Positions 1 to 10,085 are shown, counted from the first letter of the stretch. The stretch is 30,528 bases of DNA from Planctomycetota bacterium (GCA_023432465.1 JAEYUO010000020.1:1-30528), one strand, 5' to 3'. Program-made: numbers and translations. The notes: a model not told the origin generated them from the letters alone.

Positions 1-1
1 C

Positions 2-2170
2 CTCCCCTACGACAGCGACGAGGGCCGGGCCGTGTGCGCCGCGCTCACGAGCATCCTGACCGGCGAGAGCTACGCCGCCAGCGCCGAGATGGCCGGCGAG
101 CTCGGGGCGTTCCCCGGCTTCCGCGAGAACCGCGAGCACATGCTCCGCGTGATGCGCAACCACCGCCGGGCGGCGTACGGGGCTCAGGACTACGAGCAGC
201 TCGACATCCGCCCCGTGCCGATCGCCCCGCGGCTGTTCGACGACCACGCGCCGCTGCTGTCGCGCCCCGTGCTCGACGCCGCCCGCGACTGCTGGGACCG
301 CGCGCTGGCGCTGGGCGAGCGGCACGGGTACCGCAACGCCCAGAGCACCGTCATCGCCCCGACCGGGACGATCGGCCTGCTCATGGACTGCGACACGACC
401 GGCGTGGAGCCGGACTTCGCCCTTGTGAAGTTCAAGAAGCTCGCCGGCGGCGGGTACTTCAAGATCGCCAATGCATCGGTGGAGCCCGCGCTCAAGGCTC
501 TGGGATACACCGCCGAGGAGATGCGCTCGATCATGGCGCACCTGCTCGGGTCGCTCTCGCTCGACACCCCGATGCCGACCGATGCCCCCGGCGTCACCGG
601 CACGATGACCTTCAAGTCGTGGCTGCGGGCGCACGGCCTGAACGATGGCGACATGGAGAAGATCGAGGAGTCGCTGCCGGGCGTCTTTGAGCTTGGCTAC
701 GCGTTCAGCTCCTGGACACTGGGCGATGATGCGCTGCGTCGCCTGGGGATCGACCCGGAGCAGGCCAAGGCCGATGCGTCCTTCAACCTGCTCGCCCGGC
801 TCGGGCTGAGCAAGGCTCAGATCTCGCTGCTGAACGATGAGATCTGCGGCATCGGCACCGTCGAGGGCGCGAAGCACCTCAAGCCCGAGCACCTGCCCGT
901 GTTCGACTGCGCCAACAAGTGCGGCAAGTACGGCGTGCGGTTCATCGCGGCCGAGGGGCACATCCGGGCGATGGCCGCGGCCCAGCCGTTCATCTCCGGT
1001 GCCATCAGCAAGACCATCAACCTGCCCAACGAGGCGAGCCTTGAGGACATCAAGCGATGCTACCAGTTGAGCTGGGAGCTGGGCCTGAAGGCCAACGCGC
1101 TCTATCGCGACGGGTGCAAGCTCAGCCAGCCGCTGAACTCCCGGAGCGATGAGAAGGAGGAGGAGAAGACTGAGTCGGGAAAAGCCGCGGCGTCCCATAC
1201 GCCAGCTTCCCCGGCGAGTGCGAAGCATGCGGCGGCGACTCCTGCACCATCTATCCCGGTTGAACCCATCGTCGAGGTGAAGGAAGTCGTGCGTGTGCTG
1301 GAGCGACCGATGCGTCGGCGCCTGCCGGAGACGCGGGCCTCGATCACGCACAAGTTCAACATCGCCAGCCACGAGGGGTACCTGACGGTCGGGCTGTACG
1401 AGGATGGCCAACCGGGTGAGTTGTTCATCACGATGGCGAAAGAAGGCTCAACGATCGGTGGGCTGATGGATTCGCTCGGCACGGCGGTAAGCGTCGCGCT
1501 GCAGTATGGCGTGCCTGTGGAGAGCCTGGTGCGGAAGTTCACCCACCAGCGCTTCGAGCCGGCGGGCATGACGACCAACCGTGATATCCCCTTTGCCAAG
1601 AGCCTGGTGGATTACATCTTCCGGTGGATGGGCATGGAGTTCATCCCCGGGTATCGCGAGGAGAACGCACCCAAGCGGGGGGAGCCCGCCCCGGTGCTGA
1701 TGGACTTGGATGATGACGATGAGCCCGCGGAGTCCGGCCAGCGTTTGGCGGGCGGGCGGATGGGTGAGCGTGGCGCGGCGGGAGATGCCGCGGATGTCCA
1801 CAAAGTCATGGAGGACGCACAGCCGTGGAATGCAAACGACAGCGACGAGGAGACGATGCCCGGATCGGGGGCAAGCCTGGGCGGTCGCCTGAGCGAGCTG
1901 GAAGCGACTCGCGAGTCTCTCGGCGGCGGGGCCGCGGAGGGGCCGCGGATTCAGTCCCGGTCCGTTTCGGTGACGAGTGTCGTGTCGCAGACCAGCGGGC
2001 ACGCCCGTCGGGTCTCCTCTCGGACAACCGTCGCGACCTCATCGCTGAGCGTCGCGATGCAGAACGCGCAGGCGGATGCGCCGGCGTGCGACTCGTGCGG
2101 ATCGATCACGGTTCGGAGCGGGACGTGCTACAAGTGCCTGAACTGCGGAGCGTCGATGGGCTGCTCGTAA
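2..2170 (+). CDS. nrdJ: Adenosylcobalamin-dependent ribonucleotide reductase (class II), C-terminal part
   Basis: Reduces ribonucleotides to deoxyribonucleotides using a radical generated from adenosylcobalamin; cytosolic DNA-precursor synthesis. The reading frame is open from base 2, so the gene starts upstream of the window and 722 codons are visible. The barrel core carries the segments KTINLPNEASLEDI and WELGLKANALYRDGCKLSQP, typical of NrdJ. A Lys/Glu- and Ala/Pro-rich linker follows (about 1140-1260), then a conserved block holding GQPGELFITMAKEGSTIGG, a second low-complexity linker (about 1700-2060) and a C-terminal zinc-ribbon-like tail with CDSCG and CYKCLNCG ending in GCS. The cysteine tail is usual for NrdJ, where C-terminal cysteines re-reduce the active site. 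Stop codon TAA at 2168-2170. The family call is secure; the missing N-terminus prevents judging the nucleotide-binding and regulatory region. Confidence 0.96.
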   Translation, partial: LPYDSDEGRAVCAALTSILTGESYAASAEMAGELGAFPGFRENREHMLRVMRNHRRAAYGAQDYEQLDIRPVPIAPRLFDDHAPLLSRPVLDAARDCWDRALALGERHGYRNAQSTVIAPTGTIGLLMDCDTTGVEPDFALVKFKKLAGGGYFKIANASVEPALKALGYTAEEMRSIMAHLLGSLSLDTPMPTDAPGVTGTMTFKSWLRAHGLNDGDMEKIEESLPGVFELGYAFSSWTLGDDALRRLGIDPEQAKADASFNLLARLGLSKAQISLLNDEICGIGTVEGAKHLKPEHLPVFDCANKCGKYGVRFIAAEGHIRAMAAAQPFISGAISKTINLPNEASLEDIKRCYQLSWELGLKANALYRDGCKLSQPLNSRSDEKEEEKTESGKAAASHTPASPASAKHAAATPAPSIPVEPIVEVKEVVRVLERPMRRRLPETRASITHKFNIASHEGYLTVGLYEDGQPGELFITMAKEGSTIGGLMDSLGTAVSVALQYGVPVESLVRKFTHQRFEPAGMTTNRDIPFAKSLVDYIFRWMGMEFIPGYREENAPKRGEPAPVLMDLDDDDEPAESGQRLAGGRMGERGAAGDAADVHKVMEDAQPWNANDSDEETMPGSGASLGGRLSELEATRESLGGGAAEGPRIQSRSVSVTSVVSQTSGHARRVSSRTTVATSSLSVAMQNAQADAPACDSCGSITVRSGTCYKCLNCGASMGCS

Positions 2171-2400
2171 AGGGCCCGCGGCGATAAGAACGGAGGGGAG
2201 TGGGAGAGATTGCGAGAGGTGCGCGAGGGCCGGGTGAGTTGTCGGCGCGAGGATGGAACCCCGCCGCGGACGCGGAGCGATGGAACGCTCCGCCGCCGAG
2301 ACGGATACCTGGTCGACGGACACGCTTGAAGAGCCACGGAGGAGTTCGGCTGCCAGCCGGCTCCCCGGCCCCGCCCCACTCGCTGAATCAGAGGCATGGA

Positions 2401-3417
2401 CTACATGCCGAGGGCACGGGCGATGCGCTCATCCTGCTGACGCATCCAGTCCACGCTTCCGCCCTTTCTCTTCTCGCGGTGGTTGCTGCCCGTGTCGCCG
2501 GTTTGTTCCGTCGGCTTGCCGTTTCCCCAGAGGAGCACGAGGCGGACCTTTCCGGAAGCCTTGGCGCGGCGGAGAATCCGGTTCAGACCGGGCTGATTGT
2601 CCTCGAGGGCAAGCCAGAGCGGTGCCGGGGCCTTCTCGATCACGTCCATCAGCTCGTCTTCGTTCATGCAACCCCTCGGCCCACCGAAGAGGTAGCCGGA
2701 AACGAAGGTGGTGCGACCATCGAGGGAGCCCGGAATGGGCACAGGGGTCAGCCGGTTGTGGGGAGGTCCGCCGAGCGCGACCTTGTGATACCCGTGGTTG
2801 GTGTTGTAGTTGGCAGCGCCGCCCTTCTCGCCGATCTTCCACCCCCCATCGCTCATCGCCTTGGTGAAGAGGATGCACGAGTTCACGGCGTGGGGCAGTT
2901 CCTTGGTGATGTTCGCGCCGGGGATCTCTTTCTGCTCCCAATGCTCAAAGTCCAGCACATGCAGGATGTTGTCGAGCGCCTCATCGTTCAGGCCGGCGGC
3001 CTTGAGGCGTGTCCTTGCCTCGGTGACCAGTTGCGTGGTCTTGGCGACGGACTCGGGGCCGAAGTCGTCCGGCGCTTTGTCGTGGAACAGCCTCCACCAG
3101 TAGACGTTCACCCAGTCCATTACGGGGAGTTCACGCAGACGCGCAACGGCCCGCTGATCGCGCACGGGCTTGCCGTCCACCTCGAAGTCGAGGTACACGG
3201 CGTCCCAGTTGAAGTCGCCCGCCGGATGCTGGTATCTGACGACCGCCCGCGCAATACCCCGAATCGGCGTCACGCTGGCATCGGGCTTGTAGTTCCACGC
3301 GCCGACGAGCATCTGCTGCCGCGGCGCCCTCGCCTGGGCAGGAGCAGATCCCTGGCATACCGCCACCGCTGTGGCCGCGACGAGCGAGAGCAAACACTTC
3401 GAGAGAACCGACTTCAT
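2401..3417 (-). CDS. Secreted protein of unknown family (338 aa)
   Basis: I do not recognise the family. The start is ATG at 3417, because GGAG lies 6 nt upstream and the protein then opens with a clean signal peptide: basic MKSVLSKC, a hydrophobic stretch, and a likely signal peptidase I site after APAQA (residue about 29). The residue before the cysteine in VAVC does not fit a lipobox well. The mature part is Trp/Tyr-rich early (WNYKPDAS, WVNVYWWRLFHDKAPDDFG) and mid-protein has GGAANYNTNHGYHKVALGGPP. The C-terminal third, with PAPLWLALEDNQPGLNRILRRAKASG-type sequence and then VRLVLLWGNGK, looks like an alternating helix/strand fold. It ends in a basic tail. It is alone on its strand, with 230 bp to nrdJ and about 250 bp to the next gene. 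Codon use and length support a real gene; the function is open. Confidence 0.82.
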   Translation of the reverse strand: MKSVLSKCLLSLVAATAVAVCQGSAPAQARAPRQQMLVGAWNYKPDASVTPIRGIARAVVRYQHPAGDFNWDAVYLDFEVDGKPVRDQRAVARLRELPVMDWVNVYWWRLFHDKAPDDFGPESVAKTTQLVTEARTRLKAAGLNDEALDNILHVLDFEHWEQKEIPGANITKELPHAVNSCILFTKAMSDGGWKIGEKGGAANYNTNHGYHKVALGGPPHNRLTPVPIPGSLDGRTTFVSGYLFGGPRGCMNEDELMDVIEKAPAPLWLALEDNQPGLNRILRRAKASGKVRLVLLWGNGKPTEQTGDTGSNHREKRKGGSVDWMRQQDERIARALGM

Positions 3418-3668
3418 GCTCAGCTCCAATGGGGAATCGGCCCAACCGACTCCCGACAACCCCTTCTACACCCGGTAACGCTTCGTGGTTCCGGCCTTGA
3501 CCCTGCACCTTCCCGTTGAGAACGTGCCGAGTGCCATTGGCGTTCCGGTCATCGGAAACCCAGAAGAGGTGATCCCGCACGAGACTCCCGACTGCACGCG
3601 GGCGGTGCGCACCTGCGACGTCTGGAGAAAGTTGCGCTTGGTTATGGGCCTCCGAACTGTGCGTGCGG
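3418..3668. other. Intergenic stretch with no assignable gene
   Basis: This stretch separates the secreted protein from the YpdA-like gene. The first bases hold the Shine-Dalgarno sequence of the secreted protein. The rest (about 3466-3668) is open in one frame on each strand but has no credible start signal and no recognised domain. I see no T-run terminator and no strong hairpin. It could be a leader, an RNA gene or a decayed gene. Confidence 0.4.
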
Positions 3669-4784
3669 TCAGCTTTCCTCCATGCCCTGCCACACGGTCG
3701 AAGATTCTGACGGCACGCTCCGGCCCGTGAGGCTGCGGATGATGCGGGCGACATGCTCGTGAGCATTCTCGATGAACACTGTCACTTTGGCCTGGCTGCC
3801 GCCTGTCGCCGTTCCGGCCACATACACCCCGGGCACGTTGGACTCCATCGTGGCCTCATTGATCTCCGGGCGTGCATCGGGGCCGATTCGGGCGATACCG
3901 AGCAGATCGAAGAGCTCAGGACTCTGGACGTACCCGGTGAGCAGCAGGACAGCATCCGCCTCGACAGACTCCGCCGCGGCCTTTCCGCCATCGGCGCGAA
4001 GAGTGACCGAGGCCGTATCGATTCGCTCGACGACCGTGGCGGGTCGCCAGTTGATCCGGCGCTGGGCGATCAACCACTCCAGCTCCGGAAGCAGCCAGTA
4101 CTTGATCCGGTCCCTGGCGAGCTCGATGCGGCGATGAATCAACGTCACGTTCGCGCCGACGCGGTAGAGCCGGATGGCCGCCTCGACGGCAGAGTTCCGT
4201 CCACCGACGATGACGACGCGACGCCGGGTATACAGGTGCGGATCGGCGAGGTAGTGACTCACGTGAGACAGCTCTTCGCCCGGGACGTTCAGCAGCCGCG
4301 GCCGGTGCATGTTGCCGATCGCCAGCACGATGCGCTTCGCGCGAATGCGTGAAGGAGGGGTGCGGAGCGGCGCAGAATCGTGTTGACCCTCCAGCGGCCC
4401 GCCCACTCCGTGCGAACTCCGCCGGGTCTGAAGCTCAAAGCCGCCGGCATGCCGGGTCGCTCCGGTCACACGCTCGAACTGGCGAATCGGGAGATCAAAC
4501 TGCTCCACGACGCCGCGGAGATACCCCAAGTACTCCTCGCGACTGGCCTTCTCCTGGCCAGCAACAACCAGCGGCACGCCCGAGATGGCGATGCGCTCAG
4601 GACTGGAAAAGAAGCGTGTGCCCGGCGCCCACCATGCAATCGTTGAGCCGATGCATCCGGCCTCGATGTGAACGTAGTCGAGCCCCGCCCGGCGAAACGC
4701 GACGGCAAGCTCAATCCCGATCGGTCCCGCACCGATTAGCGCGATATCGTGCTCAGATGTGGCGACTGGCGGCTGAATGCTCAT
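3669..4784 (-). CDS. YpdA-like FAD/NAD(P)-dependent pyridine nucleotide-disulfide oxidoreductase
   Basis: A 371-residue flavoprotein of the thioredoxin-reductase-like fold, closest in style to the bacillithiol-disulfide reductase YpdA. The N-terminal FAD-binding loop is GAGPIGIELAVAFRRAG (about residues 16-32) followed by an acidic residue at the strand end. The segment GSTIAWWAPGTRFFSSPERI is characteristic of this group. The second dinucleotide-binding loop is VIVGGRNSAVEAAIRLYRVG, and GVYVAGTATGG closes the FAD site. The cysteine of Staphylococcus YpdA (GGGPCG) is replaced by Ile here (GAGPIG), and no CxxC motif is present, so a classical disulfide reductase mechanism is doubtful. The start at 4784 is chosen because the fold begins there and a -10-like hexamer TAGCCT lies 7 nt upstream; longer in-frame sequence overlaps the divergent neighbour. 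Divergent to the SLC13-type transporter, 17 bp apart. The fold is secure, the substrate unknown. Confidence 0.85.
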   Translation of the reverse strand: MSIQPPVATSEHDIALIGAGPIGIELAVAFRRAGLDYVHIEAGCIGSTIAWWAPGTRFFSSPERIAISGVPLVVAGQEKASREEYLGYLRGVVEQFDLPIRQFERVTGATRHAGGFELQTRRSSHGVGGPLEGQHDSAPLRTPPSRIRAKRIVLAIGNMHRPRLLNVPGEELSHVSHYLADPHLYTRRRVVIVGGRNSAVEAAIRLYRVGANVTLIHRRIELARDRIKYWLLPELEWLIAQRRINWRPATVVERIDTASVTLRADGGKAAAESVEADAVLLLTGYVQSPELFDLLGIARIGPDARPEINEATMESNVPGVYVAGTATGGSQAKVTVFIENAHEHVARIIRSLTGRSVPSESSTVWQGMEES

Positions 4785-4790
4785 TGCGGG

Positions 4791-4797
4791 TAGGCTA
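4791..4797. promoter_or_regulatory. Overlapping divergent -10 elements in a 17-bp intergenic gap
   Basis: The seven bases TAGGCTA read as TAGGCT on the plus strand, 5 nt before the ATG at 4802. They read as TAGCCT on the minus strand, 7 nt before the ATG at 4784. Both fit the TANNNT-short spacer-ATG arrangement seen at other starts in this window. One symmetric hexamer pair could therefore fire leaderless transcripts in both directions. No clear -35 boxes are visible. Confidence 0.55.
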
Positions 4798-4801
4798 GCG
4801 C

Positions 4802-6346
4802 ATGATGGACGAACCGCACATGGGCAACCGAAGCGCCGACATGGTCCGTTGGGCCGGACTGTTCCTCGGGCCCGTGTGCGCGCTGCTGGCGTACATGTTC
4901 CTTCCCGCGGCCAGATTTGATGAGCTCGGCAACCTTGTGGGCGGGCTGACGGATGCCGGTCGCGCCACCGCCGCGATCGCAACGCTCATGGCCGTCTGGT
5001 GGCTCAGCGAGGCCATCCCGCTGAGCGCGACCGCCCTGCTGCCGCTGCTGCTCTTCCCAGTCGCGGGCGTACAGCCCATCCGCGCTGCGGCCGCGCCGTA
5101 TGCCAACGACGTGATCTTCCTCTTCCTGGGAGGGTTCATCCTGGGACTGGGCATGGAGAAGTGGGGCCTCCACAAGCGGATCGCCCTCATCACCGTGATG
5201 CTGGTGGGCACGGGCCCAAAGCGGGTCATCGGCGGGTTCATGATCGCGAGCGCGCTGATCAGCATGTGGGTGAACAACACCGCGACGACCATCATGATGG
5301 TCCCCATCGCGCTGAGCGTCATTCGCATGGTCGCCGTCGCGTATGCCCCGCCCGGCACACCGGCCGATCGGGCGACCTCGCCCGATGCCAACTTTGACTC
5401 AACGCTTCTGCTGGGAATCGCCTATGCCGCATCGATCGGCGGCGTGGCCACACTCATCGGCACCGCGCCCAACGCGATCATGAAGGGGTTCGTCGCCGAT
5501 TCGCTCGGCCGCCAGATCGGCTTCGCGAGCTGGATGATGCTCGGCATCCCACTCGTCGCTATCTACCTGCCGATTGCCTGGTTCTACATGACCTCCATCA
5601 GCCAGCCGGTGACGCTCAAGAGCATCCCGGGCGGCCGGGACCTGTTCCGATCCGAGCTGCGGGAACTCGGTCCGATGTCCACGGGCGAGTGGGTGGTCTT
5701 TGGCGTGTTCATCACCACGGTCGTCCTGTGGCTGACGCGACCGTTGCTTCAGGAGTGGGCGACGGGCACTCCGCTGGCAGGCATCAACGACTCGTCGATC
5801 GCGATCTTCGCGGCGATTGCGCTCTTTGTCATCCCCGTCAGCCCTCGCAGACGCATCTTCGCGATGGACTGGCAGACCGCCGAGCGACTGCCGTGGGGCG
5901 CGCTGCTGCTCTTTGGAGGAGGCCTCAGCCTTGCCGCGGCGATCACCGCCAACGGTGTGGACGCGTACATTGGTCAGTTGCTGGGGGGCATGGGCCATCT
6001 CCCGCTCTGGCTTGCGGTGCTGATCGTCGTCACCGTGGTGATCTTCCTGACGGAACTGACCAGCAACACCGCCGTGACCACCGCCCTGCTCCCCGTCCTT
6101 GCCGCCGCCGCGCCGTCGCTCGGTGTCGATCCGCTCCGGCTGGTCGTTCCCGCGGCGATCGCCGCGAGCATGGCGTTCATGCTCCCCGTCGCCACACCGC
6201 CGAACGCGATCGTGTTCGCGTCGGGCCGCATCACGATCGGTCAGATGGCCCGGGCGGGGCTGGGACTGAACATCGTGGGCATCATCCTGATTACCATCGC
6301 CACCATGATCGTGGGTGAGGGGATCGTCGCTGTGGCATCAAAGTGA
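4802..6346 (+). CDS. DASS/SLC13 family sodium-coupled anion (dicarboxylate/sulfate) symporter
   Basis: An inner-membrane symporter of 514 residues, the usual size, with about eleven to twelve hydrophobic segments. Both repeat halves carry the hallmark Asn-Thr motif: VNNTATT (157-163) and SNTAVT (421-426). Their partner loops are GTAPNA (220-225) and ATPPNA (464-469), which line the sodium and substrate sites in VcINDY-type transporters. Candidate substrates are C4-dicarboxylates, citrate, sulfate or phosphate; the sequence alone does not choose. The start is taken as the first of two tandem ATGs (4802 and 4805). There is no Shine-Dalgarno sequence, but TAGGCT lies 5 nt upstream, suggesting leaderless translation. 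It shares its 17-bp promoter gap with the divergent YpdA-like gene. The stop is TGA at 6344-6346. Confidence 0.93.
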   Translation: MMDEPHMGNRSADMVRWAGLFLGPVCALLAYMFLPAARFDELGNLVGGLTDAGRATAAIATLMAVWWLSEAIPLSATALLPLLLFPVAGVQPIRAAAAPYANDVIFLFLGGFILGLGMEKWGLHKRIALITVMLVGTGPKRVIGGFMIASALISMWVNNTATTIMMVPIALSVIRMVAVAYAPPGTPADRATSPDANFDSTLLLGIAYAASIGGVATLIGTAPNAIMKGFVADSLGRQIGFASWMMLGIPLVAIYLPIAWFYMTSISQPVTLKSIPGGRDLFRSELRELGPMSTGEWVVFGVFITTVVLWLTRPLLQEWATGTPLAGINDSSIAIFAAIALFVIPVSPRRRIFAMDWQTAERLPWGALLLFGGGLSLAAAITANGVDAYIGQLLGGMGHLPLWLAVLIVVTVVIFLTELTSNTAVTTALLPVLAAAAPSLGVDPLRLVVPAAIAASMAFMLPVATPPNAIVFASGRITIGQMARAGLGLNIVGIILITIATMIVGEGIVAVASK

Positions 6347-6643
6347 CGGCGGCGGTGTCCGCAGGTCCGACCGCCCGAGATACGATCTCTGCCGAACGTC
6401 GCTCGACCTTTCCATTGGTCAGCGATGTCGGCGTGTCGTGGCGCGAGATCAGCTCAAAGTGCCCCGCCGGTGTGCCGAGGTCGCACGCCCCGTTCGTCAT
6501 TGACTTCGATCGGGCTCGGACTCCGCAGGAAACGCAGCCGGGGCGATTGGCCTTGGCTGAACCTTTCCGGATGAGTACACCCAGCACAGCCGTCTTGTAG
6601 TCGGCCCGACGATCCTGACACATCACCTGAGCACATTCCTACG
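6347..6643. other. Non-coding gap downstream of the symporter
   Basis: About 300 bp between the symporter stop and the tRNA-Ser terminator. Short frames exist on both strands (a minus frame of about 110 codons runs into the symporter 3' end). They lack Shine-Dalgarno sequences, TANNNT-start arrangements and recognisable domains, and their third-position base use is flatter than in the neighbouring genes. I see no strong hairpin with a T-run for the symporter. Confidence 0.4.
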
Positions 6644-6671
6644 AAAACAGCCCTTGCGGATGCAAGGGCTG
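6644..6671 (-). terminator. Rho-independent terminator of tRNA-Ser
   Basis: A perfect 10-bp inverted repeat, CAGCCCTTGC (6648-6657) and GCAAGGGCTG (6662-6671), encloses a 4-nt loop. Read on the minus strand it is followed by TTTT (6647-6644). It starts 7 bp past the mature 3' end of the tRNA gene. Confidence 0.85.
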
Positions 6672-6678
6672 CTTCAAG

Positions 6679-6766
6679 CGGAGAGGGGGGGATTCGAACC
6701 CCCGATGACGACTAGCGCCATACCGGTTTTCGAGACCGGCGCGTTCAACCGCTCTGCCACCTCTCC
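6679..6766 (-). tRNA. tRNA-Ser (anticodon CGA)
   Basis: An 88-nt class II tRNA. The acceptor stem GGAGAGG pairs with CCTCTCC and the discriminator base is G. The anticodon stem CCGGT/ACCGG encloses the loop CTCGAAA, so the anticodon is CGA, reading UCG. The variable arm between the anticodon and T stems is long, as expected for serine. The T arm is GGGGG-TTCGAAT-CCCCC. CCA is not encoded (CTT follows), so it must be added after transcription. A TTGACC hexamer at 6804-6809 (minus) is a possible -35 box, but the -10 at the right distance (AACCAT) is poor. Confidence 0.97.
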
Positions 6767-6861
6767 GGGTGGGAACGGCAATGGTTGGTGGCCCCGCGAA
6801 GAAGGTCAAACATTGCCGGCGACCCGGGCCGCTAGCCGGTGTTGACTGATGAAGCAAACAA

Positions 6862-6883
6862 CCCCCGGCCGAGGGGCCGGGGG
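6862..6883 (-). terminator. Probable rho-independent terminator of dnaK
   Basis: CCCCCGGCC (6862-6870) and GGCCGGGGG (6875-6883) form a 9-bp, all-GC stem with a 4-nt loop. On the minus strand it is followed by TTGTTTGCTTC. It lies about 40 bp after the dnaK stop codon. Confidence 0.8.
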
Positions 6884-6921
6884 CTGTGGATGTGCTTTGA
6901 ATGACCGGGCGGGAAGCGGGC

Positions 6922-8847
<1,926 letters not shown>

Positions 8848-8860
8848 GGTGCTGCTCCTT

Positions 8861-9139
8861 ACCCGATCCACCCCCCCAACGGGCAGGTGGTCTTTGGTTC
8901 TCGTTCAGTTCGCATCCGCACCTGCCGGCCCCCAACACACGTGTTCGGGACCGCCAAGCCGGTGCTCCTCAACACAAGGCAAGGTCAATGCCAGCCGGCT
9001 CCCTGCCACGACCGCCCATACCCCCCGCAAACCCCTGTCGATCGGGCAGAAGCACCCTTCCGACCCTTTGCATCCCCTCGCCCGCCTGCCACTTCGGCAG
9101 GGTCCAGAGTCGCATCCATGCTCCACCTCCACCCGCGTC
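8861..9139. other. Intergenic region between dnaK and rsmG
   Basis: About 300 bp between the divergent dnaK and rsmG starts, which must hold the dnaK promoter. I could not find a convincing -35/-10 pair, a heat-shock sigma-32-type promoter or a CIRCE operator. A short palindrome, ACACGTGT, lies near 8937-8944. The rest is C-rich on the plus strand and has no credible gene. Confidence 0.4.
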
Positions 9140-9145
9140 TAAACT
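9140..9145 (+). promoter_or_regulatory. -10-like hexamer TAAACT at the rsmG start
   Basis: TAAACT ends 7 nt before the ATG at 9153. There is no Shine-Dalgarno sequence, so the transcript would begin at or within a few bases of the start codon. This decides the start among several in-frame upstream codons. Confidence 0.6.
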
Positions 9146-9152
9146 CGCGTCA

Positions 9153-10037
9153 ATGACGTCCCCCCCTCCACGCCCCCCACTTCCTCCTTCCGCCGCGTCC
9201 AAACGCCAACCAACTACGCCACGACCGCCGGAGAACCCCGCCATCACCGCGGCCGCCTTCGCCGCCATCCCCCCGCTCCCCCCTACCGCTGAGTTCCTTG
9301 GCCTCGCGGCCGAACTCGGCATCGAGTTTGAGCCGGGCGATGTTGACAACCTGGGCCGCTTCCTCGCCATCCTGCTGGAAACCAACAAGACCACCAACCT
9401 CACCGCGATCACCGATCCGGCGCAGGCGTGGGTCAAGCACATCTTCGATGCTCTCACCCTTCTCCCCGTGCTTGCGAGCATCGAACCTGCGGAGGGCGCA
9501 AAGAGCCTCCGCATCATCGATGTCGGCTCTGGCGGCGGAGTGCCCGCCCTCCCCCTGGCCATTCTCCTTCCCGATGCGCGTTTCACACTCCTGGAAGCCA
9601 CAGGCAAGAAGGTGGACTTCCTTCGAGCCGCCGCCGCCGCGCTGGGCCTGAAGAACATCGAGGTCCTGCAAGGCCGCGCCGAGACGGTTGCGCATTATCG
9701 CGGCAGCAAGAACGATGGCCGCATCAACTCCCGCCGCGAGGTCTATGACGTGGCGATGGCCCGCGCACTCGGCCATCTTGCCGTCGTCGCCGAACTCCTC
9801 GCGGGGTTCGTCCGGCAGGATGGCTTCGTCCTCGCCGTCAAGGGCGGCAAGGCGGAGCAGGAACTCGCCGAGGCCGCCAAGGCCATGGGCGTTGTGGGCC
9901 TCCGGCACACCGAGACCGTGCAGACGCCCACGGGCCGCATCGTCGTGATGGAGAAGACCATCGCCACGCCGCGCGATTACCCACGCAAGGATGGCGAGCC
10001 CTCGCGCAAACCCATCGGTGTGGACAAACCCGGCTGA
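9153..10037 (+). CDS. rsmG: 16S rRNA (guanine527-N7)-methyltransferase RsmG
   Basis: Methylates N7 of G527 in the 530 loop of 16S rRNA using S-adenosylmethionine. The protein has 294 residues. The SAM-binding loop IIDVGSGGGVPALPLAI is followed by the acidic strand end FTLLEATGKKVDFLRAAA. VYDVAMARALGHLAVVAELL and GFVLAVKGGKAEQEL complete the RsmG core. The upstream segment, with TNLTAITDPAQAWVKHIFDAL, is the family's conserved N-terminal helix region. Compared with the usual 200-240 residues there is an extra N-terminal stretch of about 45 residues, rich in Pro and Ala, that looks disordered. The start at 9153 is supported by TAAACT 7 nt upstream. It is divergent to dnaK, and the PrsW-like gene follows after 63 bp on the same strand with its own -10-like element. 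Confidence 0.95.
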   Translation: MTSPPPRPPLPPSAASKRQPTTPRPPENPAITAAAFAAIPPLPPTAEFLGLAAELGIEFEPGDVDNLGRFLAILLETNKTTNLTAITDPAQAWVKHIFDALTLLPVLASIEPAEGAKSLRIIDVGSGGGVPALPLAILLPDARFTLLEATGKKVDFLRAAAAALGLKNIEVLQGRAETVAHYRGSKNDGRINSRREVYDVAMARALGHLAVVAELLAGFVRQDGFVLAVKGGKAEQELAEAAKAMGVVGLRHTETVQTPTGRIVVMEKTIATPRDYPRKDGEPSRKPIGVDKPG

Positions 10038-10085
10038 GTCTCACCCGCCCTTTGAGCTTCAAACGATGGAGCTTGAGCTTTCGGG

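Noticed and set aside
2264..2300. GGAGCG/CGCTCC hairpin after nrdJ as a terminator
   Set aside because: The stem is only 6 bp and no T-run follows; too weak to call.
2200..3519. Long plus-strand open frame of about 440 codons
   Set aside because: It is the antisense shadow of the secreted protein gene. It has no start signal or recognisable domain, and the minus strand shows a signal peptide and a ribosome-binding site.
6291..6626. Minus-strand frame of about 110 codons with CVSCG
   Set aside because: It overlaps the symporter 3' end and has no start signal. Its third-position GC is lower than in the neighbours and there is no recognisable family. A small gene cannot be excluded fully.
6648..6883. 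Inverted repeats considered as CRISPR or mobile-element ends
   Set aside because: Each is a single hairpin followed by a T-rich tract downstream of a gene, so they are terminators; there are no spaced direct repeats anywhere in the window.
8848..9152. CIRCE or sigma-32 heat-shock control of dnaK
   Set aside because: I searched the dnaK upstream region by eye for both and found no acceptable match.
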